From positions 6,200,001 to 6,264,000 of the forward strand of contig CM114271.1 in NCBI GenBank assembly GCA_050084515.1: a stretch of DNA of 64,000 nt, given 5' to 3'. The notes beneath the pieces were generated by a model. It ran no database searches, was not told the DNA's origin, and was given only the letters and a program-made list of their open reading frames with translations. The translations under genes were made by a program, and so were the position numbers. Below, in pieces: positions 45,263 through 58,389 of the stretch (within the stretch, counting starts at the first letter, position 1; each line of letters starts with the position of its first letter). This DNA comes from Blasia pusilla. Taxonomy: Eukaryota; Marchantiophyta; Marchantiopsida; Blasiales.

Positions 45263-47399
45263 CAATTATATAATGGGTGAGATAATGGGCAATGAAAGAA
45301 TTAGATAATGATAACCTGAAATTATTGAAGAGAGAGGGTGGCTTCTTAGAGCTTCATATTTAAAAACATAGATTTCTTTGATAACGTATCTAAGGTTTTT
45401 CTAAATTAATTAAAAATACTTTATTATGTAAAATAATTCATATTATTCATTTTGATATATTTTCCCAAGATAAAATTAAATTTATCTCCGAAAAAACTCG
45501 GAAATCAAACGTAAATTAGAAATAAAATATCTTTCATTGTTTCTAAGGATAAGTCTTGTCCCAACATCATCCTACTATTATTTTCATTTTTCCAAAAAAA
45601 AGAAATTGATTTTCCCTCCAATTAAACTTGAAAATTAATGTTTTTAATGATTTAAAATAAAATTTTGAAATTTTATATTATTTTAAATATGTGAGAAGAT
45701 GATAATAATGGAGGAAATTTTGGAATATTTCATTGAGAAACAAATTAAATTATAATCATTAAATTTTTAAATAAAAAATAAGAATTCAATCTAATTACGA
45801 AAATGTTCTTCTCATTCTACGTTTTTGCTTATCAAGGTTGGTTGTCGACAACGTTCATGTCCATGGACTTACTTACGTCCGTCCTATGTAAAGACTTGGC
45901 CATGTGGTCTCACCTTCCTTTTCTTTCCCATTCCTTACGCTTTCCTTCGTGTTCCATACTCTCTCGTTTCTTCCTCCCTCCACCTCCATTCCATCCCCCT
46001 TTATTGCCCCACTTGCCTTGCCTTGCCTTACCTTCCATCATGAACTATAAAGTGTGGGTCCCACCTCTTACAATTTATGTCCAAAATTTTATGTCCTAGG
46101 ATCAAACTTGTCAGTTTCTATGCAACCATGATGCTTAATATATGGTAAAATTAAGGGAAAAAAAATCATTAACTAGTTTATGGACGAATTTCACAAGAGG
46201 CACTCATTCATTGGTCCTCAAAGTGAGCTAATGCCGTTAATACTATGATTTATTATAATTTTATAATCACAAGGTTCTATATTTAATTGGCTATGGGGTG
46301 TGGTAGGGCAAAAGTACCAAAGAGAGCATAAGGTCAAACAACATTGTGACAAGACATTGAATTCTATCATGGCATTCCATTTGAGAAGTTGGTATGCCAA
46401 TCACATTCTCATTTGGAACCTAAACTTTATCCAATGTTCTCCACGTATATCCTTTCTTAGTGTGATTTACAACCCTAAGAGTTTTGGGAAGTGTGGCACA
46501 ACCGAGATATTATGCACTAGTAGGTTTCCTTATGATGCACACTATACAAATATCAATTTCAATCATATTTACAACTTTATACAGAATACAAATTATTATG
46601 CCGTTTCCTCACCCGTTCGTTGAGATCCAATGTGAATTTACGGACGTCTGACCAATTTTGTCATTTCCAAACCAATTACTCCCTCGTGTTAGTATTAATT
46701 AGTCGGTTACATGTAAAAAAAGTGAATGACTTATCACTTGGCAAGTACATAGCAAGTACCCTTTCACCATTAAGGAAGGAGCCTCTCGCTTTAATAGTAA
46801 TATAATTTTCAAGTATCATGCTTGAAGTATTCTCATCGGGGACCTAAAAAAGAAACATGCTTTCAGTTAATTATTTGAAGGAATCTGAAACTTTCTAAGA
46901 ATTTCGAAAATTGATATCATTAGGGCAGTCCTTCCTGGGAAATGAAAGTTCACTGAAAAGAAACGAAACTTTTGTAAGAATCCACTCCGGACATCGCATA
47001 ATTCGTCACTGCAAAGTGTTAAGCGACAATTCATTTGATTAGACCCTCTCGTGGGAAAGGAAGGGACAAGAAGAGGAAAACAAAAGAAATACTCCTATAG
47101 AAATGAATGAAGGACTCGCAATCTCGTATTGTCTTAGGGTGCCGTCCAAGTCATCCTCTCCGACGAAGAAAGCCAACTTTACAGCCACGAAATAACGGCA
47201 CGTGGCCTCCGCGTCCAACCGCCATAATCCCAAAGCGTAGACGTCGATAATAATATGCGATGATTCCGTGGCATCGAGCAGGCCCCTACGACGGTGCCAC
47301 CGTGATGTCCGAATGACGAGGCTTCCGAGTCCGTCCCAAACAGTCGTTTTGAAATGGGCTAAACGCCAACCACAAGAGTTTTCAAAGTGGGGAGAAGGT
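45263..47399. other. AT-rich spacer
   Basis: No gene, RNA or long repeat supported. Confidence 0.4.
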
Positions 47400-47590
47400 G
47401 TAAACTTGCTTTCTCCCCAAGTCTCCCTCCCTCCTTTCCTTCCTTCCTTCCGTCCTTCCTTCCGTTCCTTCCTCCGTTCCTTCCTTTGTTTGTGGATGAA
47501 ATTCTTGTTCGACGTAAAGTCTTGCAGACTTCCTTCCGTTCCTTCCTCCGTTTGTGGATGACGTAAAGTCTTGCAGAGGTGAAGGGCTCG
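47400..47590. repeat. Polypyrimidine (CCTT)n tract with an internal direct repeat
   Basis: CCTT/CCGT repeats at 47420-47490. The block CTTCCTTCCGTTCCTTCCTCCG...GTTTGTGGATGA...ACGTAAAGTCTTGCAGA (given as boxes) occurs twice, the second time with two short deletions, ending at 47578. Confidence 0.85.
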
Positions 47591-48449
47591 AAGGGGAGTG
47601 ATTCTAAGGGGTGGCACCATAAGAGGGGACGTGATTTGGGATTTCCATAATCGCCAGGTATCTCTTTTGGATTTAGGAGGTAGAGGTCATTTCATTGCAA
47701 TTTTTTTTAATTTTGAGAATTTCCTTAATAAGAGACAACAGTATTTTTTATTGACTGGCGTATTTTTGCCGAAAAATACGAATAAATTTGTAATAATGAG
47801 AGGGGGTAAAGGGAGGGAGGATCTCCATGGAGCATCTCAAGTAGAAGTTGTCGGGGTTCCTAGCTTGTGCTACAAGAGTGGTACCAAATCATTTAAGTAA
47901 TAGACATAAATATAAATATATTCAAAAGAAATACATGAATGGAAAGAGAACGACCTCTTTTAGCACGGGGAATAATTTCGGAATATCTCCTTGGGTGGTC
48001 CGTCCAGAATTTCATCCTACCGAACTAACTCGGTAAGCAGAGTTTGAGCCGCCCTGATAATTACCGGGTTCAGGACAAGGAGTCAGGGCTGCTCTTCGTA
48101 TTGTGAATGTGTACCGGCCATATTATCCCGGTAAATATGCGGAAGTACGAAATTCCGGTACGTTGTTGTGGCGTATATACTGTGTTCATGGGACGAGTCC
48201 AGTATATAGGGGTACGGTTTTGCGATGGCCTCATAAATAAATATAAAGGGGAATCTGGAAATACGATTCGGAGACGCACTAGTAATAATAATGATAATGA
48301 TATCATGAAATGAAAAGATAGTGAGTCTTGAGATACGAAGTCTGGAGGGGGAGGGAGGGCGGCTTCTCGCGGAGGGGGTTTTGGGGTGGGAGGAAACTGC
48401 CATGTCGACGAATTCGTGAGTGGCAGCTGGCTGGAGAGTGACGGTCAAC
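47591..48449. other. Spacer upstream of the TOM1-like gene
   Basis: No gene supported. Composition turns GC-richer after about 48330. Confidence 0.4.
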
Positions 48450-49066
48450 GGAATGGAGGCGAGGGAGGGAGCTTAGCTCGAGGCGGGCGGGCGGACGGAC
48501 GGACGGATAGGAGAGGAGTGCGGGAAGAACGCACGTGTGTGTGAAGGAACGTTTTCACGGACGCGCCGGTGCTGCCCGGTTCTCTCGTCAGCGCTCGCGA
48601 GCTTCGTCGCGTGCGTGGCTGCCCTAAGAGAGAACAATCCGCGGCGGGATTTCGTTGAGAGCGGGCCAAGAGAGCAGGTTCCGGCAGAATTCCCTTGGTC
48701 CGTCTGTGGCTGCGTGTGCGTGCGTGTGAGAAGGAGCGAGCGAGCGAGCGAGCGAGAAGAGAGGGAGAGAGAGAGAGAGAGAGAGAGTATACGGAGTGCG
48801 GGAGGATTGCGACGACGAGGGCGATTCGGGAGGGCGGAGGGCAGATCGAGGTGTACTTGGCGGAGCGCAAAGTGGCGCAATTGGGAGGGAAAGTCGAATC
48901 GGGAGCAGGCGTAGTCGGTGCTTCGCTGTCTACCCGCGGAGGGAGGCGAAGGCGATCGCGTCCGCGTCCGCGTCGTCGTTCAGCGGATTATCGTGGGGGG
49001 GGAGGTGGATTGCGGGTGAGAGAGTGAAGTCGGTCGATCATCGGTGGACACGAAGGGGAGAGCGCG
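48450..49066 (+). promoter_or_regulatory. GC-rich promoter and 5' UTR of the TOM1-like gene
   Basis: CpG-rich, with (GCGA)n at 48736-48755 and a GA run at 48766-48787, a common arrangement in plant leaders. Long frames on both strands here reflect the composition. Confidence 0.5.
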
Positions 49067-50257
49067 ATGGGGGACAATTTCAAGGACAAGTTCTCCGCTC
49101 TGAGCGAGAAATTGAAGGTGGGAGGGTCGGATTTGTCCCGGAAGGTGTCGGAAAGAATGAACAGCATGAGCGGCAAGATGAAGGAGCTGTTCCTGGTGCC
49201 CACCGCCGCGGACAAGCTCGTCGAGGAGGCGACGGCGGAGAATTTGGAAGCGCCGGACTGGAGCAAGAACCTAGACCTCTGCGACCAGGTCAATCACGAG
49301 AGGATGAGCGGAGCGGATGCCGTCCGGGGCATCAAGAAGCGCATCATGGTCAAGAGTCCCGCGGTTCAGATCCTCGCCCTCACTCTCCTGGAAACTTGCG
49401 TCAAAAATTGCGACAAGATGTTCTCCGAGGTCGCCTCCGAGAAGGTCCTGGACGAGATGGTGAAGCTCATCGACGATCGCCAGTCGTCCATCGAGAGCCG
49501 GGAGAAGGCCCTCAAGCTGATCGAAGCCTGGGGCGAATCCACCGAGGAGCTTCGCTACTTGCCGGTGTTCGAAGAGACGTACAAGAGTTTGAGGAGTAGG
49601 GGCGTACAGTTTCCCGGCCGTGACAACGAAAGCTTGGCGCCGATTTTCACTCCTCCTCAGACCACAGCGTCGGCTGCGCGCGCTCATGGACTCGGCGACT
49701 CCTCTCCGTTTTGGAGCCCCGAGTTCGCGGCGACGCCCTTGTCGGACCCCGCCGATCCTGCGAATGTCAAGGAGACGTTCGACGTCGCCCGAAACAGCAC
49801 GGAGCTTCTCTCCACCGTCCTCAGTTCGTCTCCCCACCAAGAGGCGCTCAAAGACGAGATTACGACCACTCTGGTAGAGCAGTGTCGGCAATCGCAGTTC
49901 AATTTGCAGAGGATAATTCAGCGAGCGGAAGACAACGAGCCCAATCTATTCGAAGCGCTGAATTTGAACGACGAGTTACAAAAGGTTTTGGACAAGTACG
50001 AGGAGTCGTCCGCCCCCGGAGCCACCACTCCTGTGGCCACCATTCATGCCACTCAGACCGACAGGTTGGTTGCGCCTGCCTTCACTAGTGTTCCGGCGCA
50101 CGAAGAAGAGGATCTGCTCACAGGGGGTGGGGAAGATGCACTGGTCAGAAATTACGGACAGAGGATGCAGCACACCCCACTTTCCGCCCAAGGAGACGAC
50201 AAAGCAATGGCGGTTTTAGATGAAATGATCTTCGGCACCAAGGGAGGAACCTCATGA
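49067..50257 (+). CDS. TOM1-like protein (TOL family), VHS and GAT domains, 396 aa
   Basis: Ubiquitin-binding adaptor of the ESCRT-0-like step that sorts ubiquitinated plasma-membrane proteins to multivesicular bodies. MGDNFKDKFSALSEKL at the N-terminus is shared with plant TOL proteins. VHS domain at about residues 45-175 (AENLEAPDW, ADAVRGIKKRI, LALTLLETCVKNC, EKALKLIEAWGES, LPVFEETYKSLRSRGVQFPGRDNESLAPIF). GAT domain at about 228-313 (FDVARNSTELLSTVLSSSP, LVEQCRQSQFNLQRII, EALNLNDELQKVL). The C-terminal tail ends DEMIFGTKGG, as in other family members. Length is normal. The coding region runs uninterrupted from ATG to TGA, whereas I recall several introns in angiosperm TOL genes. GC content and CpG are high compared with the flanks. 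Confidence 0.96.
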   Translation: MGDNFKDKFSALSEKLKVGGSDLSRKVSERMNSMSGKMKELFLVPTAADKLVEEATAENLEAPDWSKNLDLCDQVNHERMSGADAVRGIKKRIMVKSPAVQILALTLLETCVKNCDKMFSEVASEKVLDEMVKLIDDRQSSIESREKALKLIEAWGESTEELRYLPVFEETYKSLRSRGVQFPGRDNESLAPIFTPPQTTASAARAHGLGDSSPFWSPEFAATPLSDPADPANVKETFDVARNSTELLSTVLSSSPHQEALKDEITTTLVEQCRQSQFNLQRIIQRAEDNEPNLFEALNLNDELQKVLDKYEESSAPGATTPVATIHATQTDRLVAPAFTSVPAHEEEDLLTGGGEDALVRNYGQRMQHTPLSAQGDDKAMAVLDEMIFGTKGGTS

Positions 50258-53200
50258 GAGCCATGTGCTACTCCGAGAAGCATCGTCCTTGTGCACTCCC
50301 ACTGCAGTCGCAGCTTTTTTCCCCAGGATGGTCTCCGAAGTACAGAAAAGTCATGTGTGATATGTACAGATCGTCGAACCCCATCAGTTCTAAGGCGGCA
50401 ACAACAAAAAAAAACGGATCATGTCAATTGAGCGACGACTTTTTGTCCTACCCGAGAGGTTGTGTAGGTAGGCATCCCGCGGCCATGGCTCTCGCCGAGG
50501 GAGTTCTACCACGAGCACGCTTGATTGTGAAGTGGATTGAACTGTCTCAGCATTTTCGGTGGTACAATAGTAAGTAGGCAATTAATCAAGGCATGCTGTC
50601 CTCATAGAGTCTTGCTTCTTATGATAGCAGCAACACATTGTTCCCAAATTATCAAGGGAAGCTTGGAAATCTGTGCCCCCAGTGCAATGGTCTGTGCATA
50701 AGTTCTGTGGTCTTTCCATGGGTAAGCACTACTGCCTCAATTTCTCTTCTTGAACGAGGGGACCGTATCACTAGCGCTTCTCCGGAAGTAGAGTCTGCCC
50801 TTTTTCAATCAACCGCTCCCGCCAGTGATTAGGGTTTGGATCCTCTGTGGTCCACTACAGGATTGACGTTTGATTACCATTAGACAGATCAGGGCCCAGA
50901 CCAGTATTAATACTTGTTGTTTGTCATGGTATTCCTACTTCAACAAAACTTCAAACTTTCTAGTTCCATATCGATCTGTGACCCACATGGATAAGGTCAG
51001 ATACAGTCTTGGTAGTAGAGCTAATTGTGACAATTTGTGGTTTTGGAGCTTTCTGACATCAAATGCACTATTTAAAATCCAGTGGGTAGCGAGCGGACCG
51101 GGGTAAGAGAAGGGAATGTCATACAGCTCAATAAAGCTGTTCATGAGGATATAAGCTGTTCATGACTATGTTCTTGCCAGTACCTGCAATTGCAAATTGC
51201 AGTCTTGAAAATATGGATCTTTGGGTGAGTATGATGGAAATGATGCCGAAGCTCTGAATCTCAGGATGACACTCTCTATGATGCAGCCCAGGAACTGATG
51301 TCCACTTGTCAAGTAGCATCATTTTTGGGAACGGAGTTTCACTGCAAGTAAGTTACGTCCACAAAGAATACTACCTTGATGAGAGTCATAGCACAGCATT
51401 CAAATCCGGACTCTCTTAAATTTTGTCACGTCCTGATGTAGAGTTCCACCCATGTAAATTCAGCAGTCTTAGGGCGGGTCCCCATGGCAACCGTGTCGAT
51501 GGGTCGCACGGGTCCTGTACGAGCACTCACGGAAAAATTACTGGGTATCAGCGATTCTTGGAAGAAATGGAACGTGTTGTAGTGCTTCCACCACTGTAGG
51601 ACTGCCCTTCATGTTTCCTTGCTGTGATTTTTACGGTGTGGCAGGACGAAAGACCAATCTTTGGTCTGTGAGATCTTGGCGGTTGATCCTTCGAACTAAG
51701 GATCCCGCGACCCGAGAAAAGCTCCATGGGGACCTGCCCTTGAAGGTAGGGGATGTCGTCTAATAGCTCAGCATGGCTGGAAACTTACCTCAGTTGTTGT
51801 CAGTTTGTGGCATCTAGTGGATAAAACCAGGAGAGCAGCGTGCAGCACCCACAGGGGCACTAGTGTGTCTCATCATGAGTTAGGTTTCTATCCCTCAACA
51901 CATCCTCATGTCTGTTTGTAATCACTGAGAAACCAGAAAAATCATACTGAAGAAATTCAAGCATTGGCTTACGTTAACATGTTTCAGCTTTACAAGCTGA
52001 AATGACATGAGATTCCAAAATTAAGGAATCTTGAATAGTGAGGCACACTAGTGCCTCATAAAATAGTTCCAACCTTTCCTTGGAATAAGAATTGCGGTTT
52101 TTCTGTCGCAAAAGATCATATCATTGTCATCAATAAATATTTTTTTAATCCCTCGGAGGTTGATTGCCATGCAAGTTTGGGATTACATGGTATAAACAAA
52201 ACAATTTATATTACTATGGGAGAGTGTCCTTATAGGGGTGCCATCTCTCCTTTTAAACGCACAAATTTTGTCTCCTTGGCCTCTTTCATCCATGCACAAC
52301 ATGGGTACCGGCTAGTTCTTAGTTATGGTGTCATGGGTTATCTCGGATGAAAGATGATTGGAATATTTATTTAATTACATTCAAAGAGTACAAAACCAAA
52401 ATGAACATATGGGTAGGGAATAAGATAATGACCTTCCCAACAGTTTGATTACAATAGGTAGTGTTATGATTAACTTAGTGGAGGGAAGGTGTGAATAGTG
52501 TTGCTGGGCAGGTTTAATCTTAAGAGCCATTTTCAATTGTATCTTTCTCATTGCTACGAGGCCATCTCTGAAAGTGTTTCAACTATAATTAGACACCATC
52601 CAATATTCCTTTTGGGGTTAGTTCATGAAAGTGTGAAAGCTATATAGAGAAGTTTGGGTAGTTGATTGTGGTTCATGACAATAAGATGATAAAGATTTCT
52701 TTGTATTGAAATTTAATGAAAATCAAATTTTGATTTTTATAGATTTATCTTCAATTTTTTTTAAATTTTCACTTGTAGGATCTTCAAACATACATGTTAG
52801 AAATTAGGAGATTTCAGCACGAAAACAAAAATAAAAATGTGGAGATTCTACACATTAAAATAGATATCCATTAAGAAAAATCATAAGATCAACAATCAAT
52901 TTTAGATGAGACAAATGTACAAATATTAATCAGTCTCGTGCTTAATATTGTAGGAAATGATGAAGGAGAGATCTAATCATCACACACATATGCAGATGTA
53001 GGATTCTTACCCTCATATCTATGACCATCGATGTCTCCATCTGTCATTCAACGATCTTAAGCCTAAGATGCAAGATGAAGGATAATGCATCTAAGTCGAG
53101 TTTCAATTAGAGTAAATCTTGGGGCGTGGACCTTCAAAGTGAATAATTTCCATACAATGCAGAGTTAGTAAATTTTACCTCATATTTTCAATGCTAGTAG

Positions 53201-56200
53201 TATCACTTTCATTAAAAAACAAGAGATGGGAACAGCCCTAGCTAAGAAAAACCATAAAATCATAAGATAAGGGACCAATGAAACCATATGTGAGTATTTT
53301 TCTCATAATTGCACATATATCTTTCTAATGAGGTTAATAATTCTTATGTACGTGACAATCTAGGTATGTCTTGACTCTTGATTCTTGAGTATGAGAAAAC
53401 ACTTTATTTGGGGAACTTGCTTACGATATGAGTTCAAAAAATCTTGGAAGTTAGTTATAAGAAGAAAGGAAATACAATGCAAATCACATCACCATGAAAG
53501 AAAACTAATTGAACTTGTGTTAAAGGGGAAATTACAAGAATTCAAGAAACATGTAAATTTCAAAAAGAAAGAGAAAGAGGAACTTAGCGAACTTGAAAGC
53601 ATGTTCATTCAAAAAGAAAAAGAGGGAAAACTCAAACTCATGTAGACTTTCTAGCCTAAAAATGAATTTCAAAGAAGGAAAAATAAAGTCATCCAAATAT
53701 AACGAGAGAAAAATACTCTATAAGCTCGATTACATATTATCAAATATTATATATATAAGAATCACCTTAAACAACTTGAATTATAAGGTCAAAAGTTATT
53801 ATGTAAAATTTTTTTGATAATCAAAAAATCATTTTAGAAAAATTCTTCATAAATCTATCTTAAAATGCCAAATCCTTTTATCAAAGTGGCACAAGATTAA
53901 CCAATAGATCCATGAAGCTTTTGGAAATTTTCATTTTTGACGGAAAATACAAGCTAAGCTTTCCTACATATGACAATATAATCTATATTATTTCTTTGAA
54001 CCATGACAAAATCTCATGAATTACTAGTCATTGATGTAGTGCTCTTAAAAATTTATGGAACTAATTTTTATATTGAGCAAAAAAAAGACAAAAATATAGA
54101 TTAGATGGAAATTCGTGTAGTAAATGTTTTAACACATCCTCTTGTGAAAATCTTATTGGGATAAGATAATATTTTTGCCATATCATTCCAAAGGAAATAT
54201 ACTACCATCAGATCAAAGAAAAATCTCTTCAGCAATTTTCTCACAAGTGGAAAAATTTATCTTCGTAACATATTTCTAAAACCTGCCTAAATGTTGAAAT
54301 TTACATCCTTATGGATGATATTTTGATACATTTAATTACTAATCTCTCTTAGAAATGAAAATGCCCAAAGGTTTTTTTTTTTGGATATAACCATACCCAT
54401 AAGCGCCATGACTCTAAAACCAATCTAATAGAACTTGTATCTTTTCATTGATTGCTACCATAATCTTAAATGTATAGCCTCAATAGTGAAGCTCATCCTT
54501 TAGCTAGGAAAGTTATTAGTTTGCAACTTTATGTTGTAAGCACATATGTATACTACATGAGGAAGAAGAAGAAAATCCGAATTCTTAAATACAAGATAAA
54601 CTATATAGAGGATTTTTAGAATAAGCTTGGAATATTTCTTTAACCAATATAAGAAACATAAGATCTATTGGATACGACGACATGTATTGATCCTTCCGAC
54701 AAGCTGTGAAGAGATTATAATGATAAATCAGGGCATGCCACATCCTCATGATCAAACATCTTCTTGCAACATCTCCCCTTTTAGGTTGGATTGTGATAAC
54801 AATTAAGTCACTTACATAAGGAAACAAGTGAAAAAAGGATAATGAGTTAATAAACAAAGATAATAGATGCATCTCAAGAGTCCATATAATCAAGACAAGG
54901 ATTCACACTTGCCTATCACTCAAATTTGAAGCCGCAAGTTTTGGCCGAGATATGCTTACTATCTAATTGATCCCATAATAGTAATTAAAGGGGTCTATGA
55001 AAAATTTTATATTAAAAAAAAGTGAATAATTTTCAGTTTTTATTTAATAATTATATAAATTTATAAATCAAAAAATTGATAATTATTTTTTATATTTTAA
55101 AATAAAATAATTAAGTCTTAATAAAGAAATTTTGGAACTAGTTTTGGAAATAGAGATATTAAATAAAAATGATGGTAATGAAAAGGAACATACATTTAAG
55201 TCTTTTGGAGAGGAATTGGTGGTGGGGAGTTTTTTATGACATAAATCTTGTTTGAAATTTTGTTTAATTGGTTGCTTTCAATGAGGAATTTCCACAGAAA
55301 AAAAATAATTACCTAGAATATTTCAATTGGATATTGCAAGCTATAGAAATCTAATTCGAAAACAAATTCCTTACAATATATTTCCTCACAAAACTTATGA
55401 TGTGAGAATTTTTGCTTGGCTCTATTCAACTAAATATTTCCAAAGATGGAAATGTGGGCTGAAATATTGTTGGTCAAATCTTTCTAGTTTGAGTTATCTG
55501 CAAGGATTTTTTTGAAGAATTTTATAAATTCTTGTTGATTTTCAATCTTTTATTTCTACCTATATTCATGGAAAATTTGTTATTTCAATTGCTGAAAAAT
55601 AATTTTTCTTGTATTTCAGTTGAGGTCTAAAGTGTTGATTGATGTGCTGATCAATCAAGAATGTCAATTGCTATTTGGATCCTTGTCACTATATGTTACT
55701 TTGATCATTGTGAATTTTCAATGGAAAGAATGGGAAGGGTATAAATGAAGAACTAAAATCTAGTTTAAACATTATGTATCAAAACATGATAGGATAAAGC
55801 AACTTAATAGGAAAAATAGCTTCAATGATAATATGTGATAAAGTGAATGGATGCAAAAACTTATGCTGATTCTTTTTTGCAAAAGAGATTCTTTTATTTG
55901 GAAATCCTTAAAAAGAAAGGAAACTTCCATTTTATTTTTTATTGCAGCCATGAGAACCCATAATGGAAGAATGTATCCACACAATCCTAGAATCCTCGAT
56001 AGGTGTGGATTTCCCATAACTCTCCCTAATTTGCAATTGTAGCTTGAACATCGCCAAATCGGCATTTTTGCTTATGTTCATAGATGGCTAGATGATATTG
56101 CTTGGATTTAAACAAAGAGAGAAGAGGACATTATCGCCATCTAATATTCTTTTCTATCTTCACTTTAAATCCTTCCTTAGGCTCCACAAATTTTTTTGAG

Positions 56201-58389
56201 CTCTGACTCGTGTGAAAGGAGATTAGGATAGCAATCATACCACAAGGGTGACTATGTCATGATTAACTTTTTGGTGATCTACGAAAAATAAAAACTGATG
56301 GTCGTTACTTGATATCTCTAGCCTTCATGTATTGTCACCTCCTTACTCTATAAACGGGTGTAATCATAACAAAATTTGCATAAGATAGATGGCAAAACCA
56401 AATTGATGAAATTTAGAAAATAAGAGATGTCTTCCAAACTTCAACATTTTCGAACAAGTGATAGATGATAACAATTAATGCATAGAGCATACCACATTTG
56501 TTAGTGGTCTTCAAAAAGATTGTAAGAATATTTTATGAGAGTCATGTGGTTTGATATTAAGTTTCTTTTTTAAAATAGGTCATTAAATTGTTGAAGTAGC
56601 ATTCCTTCCACTCTATGCATAATTTTACTTCTTTTATCTAAGATCCTAGTTAACCATTGTGAGATCTATAGGAGGACATCTAAATCAAAGTCAACTATTA
56701 AAGACATGAAAGAAGTCTAATCCCTTAGGAGATTGAGGATGTTTTGTTTTGTTCATAGATTGATACATTTTTTCATTCAAAAGAGCACTTGTAAAATCCA
56801 ATTTAAAACTTAAAAAATAAGAGGAAAAATAAAGGAAATAACATCCCAATGAGGAAAGGAGTCAATTGATACAAAGATAAAATGGCAGCAAGCACATAAA
56901 AAAAAACCAACTCAACAAGTTGTACGATTTTGGATTGAAACAAATCTAACAAGAACACTAGTGGTTGGTTGAACATGAATAAACAATGAGCTAAGTGACC
57001 CCAACCACTTCAACTCGATAGATCAATGCCAAAAACTTATGCCCATTGTAAAGCTACCCACATCCATTCCCAAAGATAAGTAGGGACTCTAGAGAGAAAA
57101 GGACTGAGAAGAGTCAAGGTGATGATTCTCAAAGTAGTGGTAAGCACTTATTTTCAAGAAAGTATCAAAAAACACATGTAAATGCCCAAATATTTCCACT
57201 GCAAAAGGAATAAATCCATTGATTGTATGTATTACGGTAAAACCTTTAATATGTGTAGCCCGACAAACCAAGTAAATGTTGGATCAAAAAATACCACATC
57301 ACCCAATAAACAAAATCCATTTCAAGACATGACAATATCAACTTTACTATGAGAGCTTACTTGTGTGGTAGAGAAAGTAGGGACATATTGATGCTCTTGC
57401 TCAACAATGTATTATGCAGAATAAGGCATCAGTGCTACCTCCTTTCTAATCATATCAAGGATCATCGTTTATTCCACACCATGTTGGTAGGGGAGGGGAT
57501 AGGAGAAAAATTTTAAGAGAGTGAAAGTGAATTCACTTTTGATTCTCTTTTATATCGAATTCAAATTCTCATAAAAGTATGAGAGGGATCTTTGTGAATA
57601 AAAGCACCTAACCATTCTCAAAACACTCACTTCTAAAGATCCATCTTATCATTTTGCGAAAAATAATTTTATTCTAGAATCTTGTGCTCCCTCATGATCT
57701 TTGGCCCAATATTTCTTTCAATATATGATTTACTTTTCTAAATTTCATCCAAAACTTACATTGTAAATCCCATTTCAAATTCGTTTGTAACTATGTTATC
57801 TATATCATCAAAAGAAGGATGGCTACTTGATATGCAATCACATCCCCTAGAAATGAGAATGAGATGATAAAAAATATTTGTCTTATGGTTCGAATTTTTT
57901 TAATAAAATTTATGGTTTAGATCCATTGGGATGTAAGATGATGTTCTAAAAGATAAGAATAAATTAATGAAGGTAGATGAGGAATATTTGTTCTTTGTTT
58001 TTAGCTTGTATTAGAAATTGAATACATATTGGATTTTAGTGCTTTTTTTATTAAAAAAATTATTTAAATTTAAAAAACTTTTATTTAAAAAAATTGGAGT
58101 CATGTATTTTTTCCATTTTAGAAATCAAATAGATATTTTTTCATATTTAAGCCACGAAACAGTTCAGTTTTTGAATTTCAAGTTTATTTTGGAATTGAAA
58201 TTACACATTATTTTGGATCCATTAGAAAAAGTAATTATAAGGATTGGAAAAATATACAATTCATGCGAAATGGTTTTAATTCCTAACTTTCATTAATTTT
58301 CAAACTTAGTTGGAAGAAATTTCTATTCATGGTTTTGGAAAGAATGGCGACAAAGTATTATGTATAATGTACGCTCCATAATACACTTT
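50258..58389. other. TOM1-like 3' UTR and long AT-rich gene-free region
   Basis: The first 300-500 bp are probably 3' UTR and transcribed flank. From about 51900 to 58390 the sequence is strongly AT-rich with only short frames lacking any known domain (for example the Lys-rich frame at 53385-53645). No RNA gene or long tandem repeat seen. Confidence 0.45.

Noticed and set aside
47039-47620. 193-codon minus frame
   Set aside because: Its middle is a Lys/Arg/Glu/Gly run read from the CCTT tract and the rest has no domain; not supported as a gene.
48445-48880. Minus-strand Arg/Ser-rich frames next to the TOM1-like gene
   Set aside because: Composition shadows of the GC-rich, GA-repeat-bearing leader on the other strand.
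49271-49891. 206-codon minus frame inside the TOM1-like gene
   Set aside because: Antisense shadow of GC-rich coding sequence.
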